From: Planctomycetota bacterium | Lineage (GTDB): Bacteria; Planctomycetota; UBA8108; JACQVS01 | Reading direction: 5' to 3' | Assembly (NCBI GenBank): GCA_028280485.1 | Contig: JANQLS010000063.1 | Span: 1-63,934, forward strand | Length of the DNA: 63,934 bases | In this document: one piece after another, positions 1 through 7,130 of the stretch | How the letters are laid out: the number at the start of each line of letters is the position of its first letter | Position numbering within the stretch: position 1 is the stretch's first letter | Made by a program: the position numbers and the translations under genes | Notes under the pieces: generated by a model | Seen by the model: only the letters and a program-made list of their open reading frames with translations | The model's database searches: none | What the model was told of the DNA's origin: nothing

Positions 1-29
1 TGAAAGTAGGTCGGAACGACCTACTTTCA
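1..29. repeat. Perfect 13-bp stem hairpin
   Basis: An inverted repeat with arms at 1-13 and 17-29 and a GAA loop. It begins TGAAAGTAGG and ends CCTACTTTCA, and is followed by ACAGGAACTAAT. A hairpin of the same 29-nt length with a different stem and a similar flank lies at 6222-6250 on the other strand, so this is probably one family. It has no T-run and is not an obvious intrinsic terminator. The window edge cuts the left flank. Confidence 0.7.
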
Positions 30-70
30 ACAGGAACTAATAATCATTTTCTTGATTGAAAACAGAGTTA

Positions 71-97
71 TTAACTAGCCCGAAGCGCTAGCGAGGG
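71..97 (+). repeat. Interspersed repeat 'TTAACTAGCCCG...CGAGGG'
   Basis: A 27-bp element running from TTAACTAGCCCG to GCTAGCGAGGG. The same element recurs at 6947-6973 (inverted), 7010-7036, 34342-34401 (inverted pair), 48919-48945 (variant) and 61458-61485/61574-61601 (variant pair). All copies are intergenic. Function is unknown. Confidence 0.8.
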
Positions 98-133
98 GAA
101 TGAATGATTACTATTCGTAATGCTTTATCAAAG

Positions 134-174
134 ACGGCACACAGCGTGTGCCTACTACCTTGAGCCTACTACTA
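134..174 (-). repeat. GTAG-headed REP element plus truncated copy
   Basis: On the minus strand the sequence is GTAGTAGG followed by a GGCACAC-GCT-GTGTGCC hairpin (perfect 7-bp stem). It is preceded by a shorter GTAGTAGGCTC fragment that starts inside the stop codon of the neighbouring gene: the final G of its TAG stop is the first base of the fragment. Other copies of the hairpin are at 6824, 7073, 48847, 49316 and 61279. Confidence 0.8.
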
Positions 175-3100
175 GGGCGATTCGATCGTCACAGACAGGA
201 TGATCGGTGAGGTCGGGTCATCGCCTTTGATGAATTCGATCTCTTTAACCTTCTTATCCGTTTTAGTGTGAATCACGATGTAACGCATTTGCTGTCCACG
301 CATGTTGAAGGCGAATTTTGATTTGGGTACTTCAGTGCGACGGATGTAATCAGCAAAGTGCTCACCATTCCTCAAAATGTGATCTTCCTTGCCTCCACCT
401 TCTAAGTGCAAGCGAACGGTTACCGTAGGAGTCTTGGAACTTACGGCGGGATATCCCCATCCACTCACTCCACTAAGGAGGTGAATTGATTTCACCGAAG
501 AGTTACAAGGAACCTTCGCCGACTTGGGCATCTTCGGAGGAATAACTCCATTCGTACCGTGGAGCATGATGACGTTGGCTTGCTTTGTTCCCTGAGCATC
601 CACAAATTGGAAAGGGACACCTTCGACGACTCGAGGCTTCCAATTGGGAAGAATGAGTCTCTCTACCCCAGCTTGTTTACTATTAAACATTCCCAATGTC
701 GAAACAATGGTCGCCGCCTTATCTAACGGCAGAGGTAAGAACTTCCCGCGATCGGTTAAGAACTCTAAGAGATCGACGATCTCTTTTTCGGAAACCAAAC
801 TCTCAAATCCTTCCGGCATGAGAGATTCCTCTGAACGATCTAACTTAATGATATTTTCACGAAGAAGATTATGCTTCTTTTGCTCTGCGTCCAGGATCTC
901 AATTGCGGTCCTCGACTCCGAACTCAAGAGGCCTCGAAGAACTTGGCCTTGCTTCGTGATCACGGTGTAAACTCTGAAGTTACCTTCGACACTTTGATTT
1001 GGGTCGATGATGTTCGTGAGAAGCTCTTCCTTGGGATGAACGGCCATACCGGTCAAGTCGGGTCCGATTCTAGTTCCCATGCTTCCGTGAACGTGACACT
1101 TGGCACATTGCTTTTCGTAAACAATCTTACCGGCTTTGGGATCTCCCTTTTTATGAGTGAGTGGCTCTAATTTTTTGATGACCTTTAATCGATCAGGATT
1201 AGGCAACTTCCCACCAGACTCTAAAAGCTTTCTCACTCGTTGAGCGATATCGCGATCGGGGTGACGAGAAAGCGCTTGTTTTTGATCCAACGAGAGATCC
1301 GCTAAACTCGCTTCTCTCTTTTCGACCGCTGCTACAAAGGCTTTCGTATTATCCCCTCGGCTCAATAAAACTCTCAATGCGACGTTTCGAGTACCTGTAG
1401 TGAATGTACCCAGTCTTTCAACGATGAGAGAGCCCAGACCCGGAGCGTGGCTCAATCCCAAAGCATCCACAAAACCTTCGGCGACTTTAGGAGGAGTTTG
1501 GGGACTGATCTGATCCAAGATCTTTTTAACAGGATCGACTTCACGAGGAAGGAAACTCAAAACCTCACGAGCCGCAGCGACTCGATCATCATCACTTCGC
1601 TTAGGATCCTGAAGTGCAGCCACCATACTTTCCGCCACTTTAGCGGCGTGAGCAACAAAGGACTTACTTCCCCAAGATGAAGCGAGCTTGATTAAGAGCC
1701 CCTGACTTCCAATGGAAAGCTTGGGAAGAAGAGCTAAAAGTTTCTTTTCAGTCTGAGCAGAAAGCTTAGCAGGCTTATCCGCAGGCCAACCCTTTTCCAA
1801 ACCTTTGATGATGACATCTGAAAACGCCGTGGGCATGGTATCTAAAGATTGAAGCAGAGTAGCAACTCCTTCTTGATCTGCACCACGAGCGAAGTGTTCT
1901 GAAATTCTTGCAACGATATCGAGAACTCTTCCAGAAGGCTTAGCTTTCCCTAATGAAGCTAAGAAATGAACATCGTGCTTAGCCGCCGCGGCGATGGCTG
2001 CATCGGGCAACCAACGATCGTTCATGTTGCTCGCATCTCCCATAGCTGTCAAAATAGCCCCACCCGCTGATTTGTTAGCCGGCATTTCGGACAAACTCAA
2101 AAGAGTCGATAGGCGAACCAAAGGCTCCGAGTCACCGAGTAAATTTTTAGCGAGAATGGCCTGAGTCGAATTATCGGTTCGTGGAAGCACTAAAACGGCG
2201 TTACGACGAACCGCCCATGAAGGGTGATTGAGAGCCGATTGAGCTAATCGAGCGCCAGCATCGTTTAGGGGGTGACCTTCATTCATAACTCCGAGGCCGT
2301 GTAAAGTCCAAAGAGCGTGAATCGCGCCCACATTGAGTCCTAATGAATCTACCGAACGATCAGCAATCAGCTTCCCGAGTAGAGGAACAACATCATCGAT
2401 TCCCCGTTCCACCAAGAGGCGTTGAGCGTGAATTCTCCAAAATCGGTTTTCGTGCTTAAGTGCAGAGACGAGTTTTTCTGCCGAGGCATTCTTTAAGGTG
2501 AATCGCTCAGCTTTTTCGGCTTGATCGTAAACGATGCGATAGATTCGTCCGTGCTTCTTATCTCTTAAGTCCGTAACGTAGGCATTACCTCTACCATTTC
2601 TAAATCCCCTTGGAGTGGGATTGTGTTGAACGATAAAGTTGTACCAATCGATCATCCAAACGTGACCGTCAGGACCGACTTCAGCCATGATGGGCGCCGT
2701 CCACTCATCGCGACTGTCGAAGAGGTTGAATAAGTTTTCCGATTTGAAATCGGTACCTTGTTGCTTGATAACAAACGTTCCAGTTAAGTGACCCGTGGGG
2801 CCGTTAACAAAAGCCGTTCGATTCCAATACTCTTTCGGGTAGGTCCTAGCCGTGTAGAGAGCGTGCCCCGCAGCCGCAGTGTAGCCACCGAATTGATCCA
2901 CTTGACGAACTTTATCCGTTGCGGGATTAAACAAGTGATTCTTTGCAATCGATCCTAAAGTACTAGGTCCCCATCCACGAACGGCTTCGTAATAGCGATT
3001 AGCAATCGGCATGTAAACACTGGGATTGCGATTCGCTGTTGAACCAAAGACGAGACCACCTTCACTGAAACCCATTCCCCAAGTGTTGTTATTGGTTGAG

Positions 3101-4548
3101 CGAACGAATTCCATGTCTGAGCCATTAGGCTTGAAACGGTAAAATCCCATCCGGAATCCCACTTCTTTTCCGGCCACTCGGAATCTTGAGTAGTTGTAAC
3201 CTTGCATCCCCCAAATCCAGTTATCTAATCCCCACTGAAGGTTACTCGCCCCACCGTGAGTATCGCCCATTCCCCAGCCTGTGAAGAGCAAGACATCGAC
3301 ATCGGCCTTGTCATCTCCATTCGTATCTTTGAAGTAAATCGTTTGCGTTTGAGCGTGAACGATGATCCCGCCTTTATAGAATGCAATACTTGAAGGAATA
3401 CTGATTTTGTCGACAAAAACCGTCGTCTTATCCGCTTTACCATCTCCATCCGTATCCTCGAGGATGCGAATGCGGTCGTTACCTTTTCCTGGAGGTTGAA
3501 GATCATTGGGGTAATCTTTGGTTTCACCGATCCACAACCTCCCGGCTTCATCCCAACTCATACAGATGGGCTTGCCCTCCAACATCTCTTCTGAAGCAAA
3601 GAGTTCTACTTTGAATCCTTTAGGCACACGGTGATGCTTCATCGATTCTTCAGGAGAAACAGGAAGTTGCATCTTTCCACCCGGTTCCTTTTGAACTCCC
3701 CAGCGTCGACCCGGAATGTAGTTAGGAATTTTGGCATCAACGTACTTAAAGGGCTTAGGATCTTTAGCAAACGCTGTCATCTCCGGGACCGGAAATGGAA
3801 GATCTGCTAAATATGCAGGAACCGAAGCTACGTTTTTGCGAGAGACCCAACGTATTCCTCTTTCGACTAAATTCTGAAATCCCGGATTCCCCCAAGTACG
3901 GGCATCGTGTCCCCAAGCGGTATAAAAAACTCGCCCTTTACCTTCTCGTCGAACCCACGTCCAAGGTTCTTTACCATCTCCCTCCTTACGATAGGAGAGA
4001 ACAATTCGACCGTCGTCGTTGTGTTTGTGATGAACGTAAGTCTCATCCCAGCTTTCGAAGCCTCCGAAGCGCCTCATAACCTCATGGTCGGGCTTAGCGA
4101 TCTCGGTCCGAAAAACTTCACCGCCGTGACGACGAAATTGAGCACCGACAAGAGCGATGTATTTAGGAGAGTTCAGAAAGCAATACGAAGCACAGTGAAG
4201 AGGTACGAAGCCTTTCCCTGATCGCACATAAGTAAGGAGTGCTTCTTCTTGCTCAGGAGTGATCTTCGTCATATTGCCGTAGATGATGAGGCAGTCGTAT
4301 TGGCTCAGCTTCTTCAGGTTTAGCGCATTGAGATCCTCGGTGTATTCGATGTCGATCCCACGCCCTTTGAGAACAGGAATGAGTTGGTCGGCTCGGTCTT
4401 TAGGCCGATGATGACCTTTATCCCCTAAAAATAGGGCCTTGACCTTGTCTTTGGCGAATGTGGAAGGTTGAGCGAATCCGATAAAACCGAGGCTCAATAA
4501 AAACATTAAAATTGCTGAACGCAAACGTAGCTCAAAAGCACCTAACAT
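172..4548 (-). CDS. Secreted ThuA-domain / PVC dehydrogenase / HEAT / cytochrome c fusion
   Basis: The protein is about 1458 aa. In order it has a signal peptide (about 1-33), a ThuA-like trehalose-utilisation domain (about 38-245), a PVC-type membrane-bound dehydrogenase beta-propeller with DxDGDGxAD-type loops (about 300-690), HEAT-like repeats (about 700-1110), a c-type haem site CAKCH (1148-1152) with a probable Met ligand in SLMPEG (about 1243), and a 180-residue C-terminal domain I do not recognise. It probably oxidises sugars or related compounds at the cell envelope and passes electrons to its own haem; the substrate is unknown. Longer TTG or ATG starts exist, but ATG 4548 has GGAG seven bases upstream and leads directly into the signal peptide. 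It is divergent from the ROK regulator at 5039, a candidate controller. A REP fragment overlaps its stop codon. Confidence 0.88.
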   Translation of the reverse strand: MLGAFELRLRSAILMFLLSLGFIGFAQPSTFAKDKVKALFLGDKGHHRPKDRADQLIPVLKGRGIDIEYTEDLNALNLKKLSQYDCLIIYGNMTKITPEQEEALLTYVRSGKGFVPLHCASYCFLNSPKYIALVGAQFRRHGGEVFRTEIAKPDHEVMRRFGGFESWDETYVHHKHNDDGRIVLSYRKEGDGKEPWTWVRREGKGRVFYTAWGHDARTWGNPGFQNLVERGIRWVSRKNVASVPAYLADLPFPVPEMTAFAKDPKPFKYVDAKIPNYIPGRRWGVQKEPGGKMQLPVSPEESMKHHRVPKGFKVELFASEEMLEGKPICMSWDEAGRLWIGETKDYPNDLQPPGKGNDRIRILEDTDGDGKADKTTVFVDKISIPSSIAFYKGGIIVHAQTQTIYFKDTNGDDKADVDVLLFTGWGMGDTHGGASNLQWGLDNWIWGMQGYNYSRFRVAGKEVGFRMGFYRFKPNGSDMEFVRSTNNNTWGMGFSEGGLVFGSTANRNPSVYMPIANRYYEAVRGWGPSTLGSIAKNHLFNPATDKVRQVDQFGGYTAAAGHALYTARTYPKEYWNRTAFVNGPTGHLTGTFVIKQQGTDFKSENLFNLFDSRDEWTAPIMAEVGPDGHVWMIDWYNFIVQHNPTPRGFRNGRGNAYVTDLRDKKHGRIYRIVYDQAEKAERFTLKNASAEKLVSALKHENRFWRIHAQRLLVERGIDDVVPLLGKLIADRSVDSLGLNVGAIHALWTLHGLGVMNEGHPLNDAGARLAQSALNHPSWAVRRNAVLVLPRTDNSTQAILAKNLLGDSEPLVRLSTLLSLSEMPANKSAGGAILTAMGDASNMNDRWLPDAAIAAAAKHDVHFLASLGKAKPSGRVLDIVARISEHFARGADQEGVATLLQSLDTMPTAFSDVIIKGLEKGWPADKPAKLSAQTEKKLLALLPKLSIGSQGLLIKLASSWGSKSFVAHAAKVAESMVAALQDPKRSDDDRVAAAREVLSFLPREVDPVKKILDQISPQTPPKVAEGFVDALGLSHAPGLGSLIVERLGTFTTGTRNVALRVLLSRGDNTKAFVAAVEKREASLADLSLDQKQALSRHPDRDIAQRVRKLLESGGKLPNPDRLKVIKKLEPLTHKKGDPKAGKIVYEKQCAKCHVHGSMGTRIGPDLTGMAVHPKEELLTNIIDPNQSVEGNFRVYTVITKQGQVLRGLLSSESRTAIEILDAEQKKHNLLRENIIKLDRSEESLMPEGFESLVSEKEIVDLLEFLTDRGKFLPLPLDKAATIVSTLGMFNSKQAGVERLILPNWKPRVVEGVPFQFVDAQGTKQANVIMLHGTNGVIPPKMPKSAKVPCNSSVKSIHLLSGVSGWGYPAVSSKTPTVTVRLHLEGGGKEDHILRNGEHFADYIRRTEVPKSKFAFNMRGQQMRYIVIHTKTDKKVKEIEFIKGDDPTSPIILSVTIESP

Positions 4549-4963
4549 GTTAAAACTCCGCATATGAGGGCGTGCAGCCAAATGGCTCTAAAATAACGCA
4601 TCACCCTTTTAGAGGGATAAGTGATACATAACACTCTTTTGTCGACTGAAAAGAACTCGTCGTTGAGCCCTATCTTCAATCGATTTAAGTGTTTATGAGA
4701 GACTCTGGCACACTAAAACCCGGGGAGGGAACCGAAATCAGTTCCCTCGAGAGGGTCGAACAGTACTTGGTAATAGATTCTGCCTAAACTCGTTTTCAGT
4801 TAGGCTCATCTCGGAAGGTCAGGAAGAGAAGGATTCAGAACTACTGAACCCATGAGGTCTTCATTGTATGAAACACGGTAGAGATAAAATAGTTTCTAAA
4901 GACCTTTAATTATTTCCTGATTTTAATAGTGAGCTCTGAAAATTAAAACCCAGAATCGTAGAA

Positions 4964-5005
4964 TACTTTCAAATTAGAAGAATATTCTTCGTACTTTCAA
5001 CTTAG
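4964..5005. promoter_or_regulatory. Candidate operator: palindrome flanked by direct repeats
   Basis: A perfect 14-bp palindrome, GAAGAATATTCTTC (4977-4990), sits between two 14-bp direct repeats, TACTTTCAAATTAG (4964-4977) and TACTTTCAACTTAG (4992-5005). The repeats match at 13 of 14 positions and are offset by 28 bp. It lies about 35 bp before the ROK regulator start. ROK repressors commonly bind inverted repeats near their own promoters, so autoregulation is a reasonable inference; binding is not shown. Confidence 0.45.
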
Positions 5006-5008
5006 AGG

Positions 5009-5028
5009 GAGATTCGAGCCCGAATCTC
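5009..5028. promoter_or_regulatory. 8-bp stem hairpin just upstream of ROK start
   Basis: GAGATTCG (5009-5016) and CGAATCTC (5021-5028) pair perfectly around an AGCC loop, ending 10 bases before the ATG at 5039. There is no good Shine-Dalgarno between hairpin and start. In RNA the hairpin could bring the purine-rich GAGGGAG just upstream of it closer to the start, or it could be a second repressor half-site pair. Confidence 0.4.
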
Positions 5029-5038
5029 AGTTTCATAC

Positions 5039-6199
5039 ATGGCCCCACCCTCCAAAATTCGCCCCAGTCTGTTAAGTAAAATGAACGAGCGCCAAGTCTT
5101 GCGTATCGTTCAAGTCCACGGCCCCGTCTCCCGAGCCGACATCGCTCGACTTTCGGGAATCACGGCGCCTACCGCCTCCAAAGCAGTAGCCTCCTTGCTC
5201 AATGCGGGGCTCATTGAGGAAGTTGAGTCGGACAGCGCTCGAGGTCGACCCGCCAAAAGGCTCCAATTGGCGAGTGAAAAAGGGCAACTCTTCGGTTTGG
5301 TTTTAGATACCCCGGTCTGCCGCTTAGTCGTAGCGGGCCTCGATGGAAAAATTCGCGAAAACCAAACGACAGAGTTCGAAACTCCCACCACCTATGAAAC
5401 CTTAATCGACACCATTGTCAGCAAGGTTCAAGAACGAATTCCCGAAGGTGATGCTTCAACTTTCGGGATGGGAATCAGTATGCCGGGCTTGATCGACAGC
5501 AAGAACGAAGTTGGAGTTTTCTCTCCCAACTTGCCGATCACGAATGGGAAGTCTCCCTCAAAAGATCTTTCTGAAAGATTAGGTTTTGAATGCGCGCTCT
5601 TTCAGGAATCTCACGCTCTTTGTCTAGCTCAACGTCACTTCGGCGAAGCGGGATCGTTAGAAAATTTCGCCGTTCTCGACATGAGTACAGGAGTCGGTCT
5701 CGGCATCTGGACCGCCGGAGGTTTAGTCCGCGGAGAGAATGGTTTTGCGGGTGAAATCGGACACATCCCTGTTGTACCCAACGGGCTCAGGTGTACTTGT
5801 GGACGAATTGGTTGCTTAGAAACCATTTCGAGTGACCCCTCTTCCGCTAGACGTATTTCTGAGAAACTCGGTCGCCCAGTAACCACAAGCGAAGCCGCAG
5901 AACTAATAAGTAAAAATCCAGAGGAGTTCGAAGCCGAAATCGAACAAATCGCCCACTCCATTTCAATAGGGATGGCAGTTGCCATCAATCTCTACAATCC
6001 TTCGACTCTATTCCTCAACAGTAAATTTTTAGACTCGAGTGATGTCTTGTTTGAAAAAACTCTTCAAAATGCAAGCACTGCCGCCCTGGAGCCCCCTTTC
6101 TCAAGAACCACGATTCTTAAATCGAGAGGGAATAAACGCGATGGTGCGGTAGCCGGAATCCTCCAGCACCTCACAGACTCTCTCGTTCCTTCGGTTTAA
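5039..6199 (+). CDS. ROK-family transcriptional repressor (NagC/XylR-like)
   Basis: The protein is 386 aa. Residues about 15-70 form a winged helix-turn-helix (SRADIARLSGITAPTASKAV) and the rest is a ROK sugar-kinase fold. The GEIGHIPV segment and the zinc-binding CTCGRIGCLE motif (about 252-261) are intact. The position where ROK kinases carry the catalytic Asp (usually in a NDANA-like motif) reads QESHALCLA here, so kinase activity is probably lost and the protein should act as a ligand-sensing repressor. Start ATG 5039 is followed directly by the HTH region; no good Shine-Dalgarno is seen. It is divergent from the ThuA/dehydrogenase gene, which may be its target. The inducer is unknown, probably a sugar. 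Confidence 0.88.
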   Translation: MAPPSKIRPSLLSKMNERQVLRIVQVHGPVSRADIARLSGITAPTASKAVASLLNAGLIEEVESDSARGRPAKRLQLASEKGQLFGLVLDTPVCRLVVAGLDGKIRENQTTEFETPTTYETLIDTIVSKVQERIPEGDASTFGMGISMPGLIDSKNEVGVFSPNLPITNGKSPSKDLSERLGFECALFQESHALCLAQRHFGEAGSLENFAVLDMSTGVGLGIWTAGGLVRGENGFAGEIGHIPVVPNGLRCTCGRIGCLETISSDPSSARRISEKLGRPVTTSEAAELISKNPEEFEAEIEQIAHSISIGMAVAINLYNPSTLFLNSKFLDSSDVLFEKTLQNASTAALEPPFSRTTILKSRGNKRDGAVAGILQHLTDSLVPSV

Positions 6200-6221
6200 G
6201 GTTTTCCCAGTTAGTTTCTGT

Positions 6222-6365
6222 TGAAGCTTGCTCCTTCGGAGGAAGCTTCAACCGTTACAGCAAATCACAGATTTGCTTCCACTCCGCTAAACGTCGGCTC
6301 TACGAGCCCACGTTCGCGGCCGAGCTGATCCCAACTCGGCTTAGTTCCTGATTAACAGGAACTAA
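6222..6365. repeat. Cluster of three hairpins
   Basis: Three strong inverted repeats follow the ROK gene. At 6222-6250, TGAAGCTT pairs with AAGCTTCA around an inner CTCC-TTC-GGAG stem. At 6260-6276, GCAAATC-ACA-GATTTGC is perfect. At 6341-6365, TTAGTTCCTG-ATTAA-CAGGAACTAA has a perfect 10-bp stem. The first, on the minus strand, resembles the element at 1-29 in length and in its flank (ACAGRAACTAA). None has the T-run of an intrinsic terminator, though they could still protect the mRNA 3' end. Confidence 0.65.
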
Positions 6366-6432
6366 TTAGCGTCAACGAGATAGACCTCTTCCGAAGATCT
6401 GATGTTTATATATTTTTAGGAGAGATACCCTT

Positions 6433-6828
6433 ATGCATAAGTCACAAGTGACCCGATTTCCTGCCGCCTCAAGCGAAGCAGCCATCCAACATTTTGAAAA
6501 TCGATTGAGTTTTGAAACCGATTGTTGGGATGTGCATCATGCCTTGGAACACGATGTTGCCGATTTTGTTCTCTTAGATGTCAGAGGCACTTCCAGCTAT
6601 GAGGCAGGACATGTACCCCATGCCGTTTCATTGCCCCATCCCCAAATCACGGAAAAGACTTTACCTCCATTAGAAGAAGGCCAAATCTACGTCGTCTACT
6701 GTGCTGGCCCTCACTGTAACGGCGCCAATAAAGGCGCCCTAAAAATCGCCCAGCTGGGCCTCCCCGTCAAAGAGATGATCGGCGGAGTCACCGGTTGGTT
6801 GGATGAAGGGTTTGAGCTATCAAGGTAG
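6433..6828 (+). CDS. Rhodanese-like domain protein
   Basis: The protein is 131 aa and has one rhodanese domain. Residues about 33-128 carry LLDVRGTSSYEAGHVPHAVSL and an active-site loop with Cys90 in VVYCAGPHCNGA, so it may carry sulfur as a persulfide. The family covers sulfurtransferases and sulfur carriers; no specific partner is visible. Start ATG 6433 has AGGAGAG eight bases upstream. It appears to be a single gene. Its stop TAG is the TAG of a GTAG-headed REP element that starts inside the gene's last codons. Confidence 0.88.
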   Translation: MHKSQVTRFPAASSEAAIQHFENRLSFETDCWDVHHALEHDVADFVLLDVRGTSSYEAGHVPHAVSLPHPQITEKTLPPLEEGQIYVVYCAGPHCNGANKGALKIAQLGLPVKEMIGGVTGWLDEGFELSR

Positions 6829-6879
6829 CAGGCACACGCTGTATGCCGGAGTGGTAGGCTCGCCCCGCGAGCCGTACGA
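6824..6879 (+). repeat. Two tandem GTAG-headed REP elements
   Basis: The first element (6824-6849) is GGTAGCAGG plus the GGCACAC/GTATGCC stem, with one mismatch against its family. The second (6854-6879) is GTAG plus GGCTCGC-CCC-GCGAGCC and then GTACGA, with a perfect 7-bp stem. The TAG at 6826-6828 in the first head is the stop codon of the rhodanese gene. Confidence 0.75.
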
Positions 6880-6946
6880 AGCGAATACGTATTATTGATC
6901 CGTGCTTCGTTTCAAAAAACAATTCTTTTAGCTGATCGATTCATCC

Positions 6947-7036
6947 CCCTCGCTAGCGCTTCGGGCTAGTTAAGTTTCACTTTAATCCTCTTATAACGAA
7001 AGTGAATTATTAACTAGCCCGAAGCGCTAGCGAGGG
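6947..7036. repeat. Inverted pair of the 'CTAGCCCG' repeat
   Basis: Copies at 6947-6973 (minus sense) and 7010-7036 (plus sense) face each other with their TTAA ends inward. The 36-bp spacer itself contains TTTCACTTT and AAAGTGAA as an inner inverted repeat, so the whole block could fold into one long hairpin. It lies in a roughly 300-bp gene-free stretch that is almost entirely repeats. Confidence 0.75.
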
Positions 7037-7072
7037 AGTGTATCGATTATAATTAGCCAAGCTCTATTAAGG

Positions 7073-7130
7073 ACGGCACACAGCGTGTGCCTACTACCAT
7101 CTTTACGGCTCACGGGGTGAGCCGACCACT
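7073..7130 (-). repeat. Two REP elements behind the amidohydrolase gene
   Basis: The minus-sense element at 7073-7098 is the GTAGTAGG + GGCACAC/GTGTGCC type. Another at 7106-7129 reads GTGGTCGG with a CGGCTCAC/GTGAGCCG stem, and starts one base after the TAA stop of the gene at 7131. The second is related to the element at 49188-49212. Confidence 0.7.

Larger units (their letters stand above)
4549..5038. promoter_or_regulatory. Divergent intergenic region, dehydrogenase/ROK regulator
   Basis: This 490-bp region separates two divergently transcribed genes and should hold both promoters. It contains a hairpin with an 8-bp stem, GAGGGAAC/GTTCCCTC, at 4725-4748, and a weaker 6-bp stem, GCCTAA/TTAGGC, at 4782-4805. 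A palindrome and direct repeats close to the regulator start are listed separately. No open reading frame here looks real. Confidence 0.5.
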
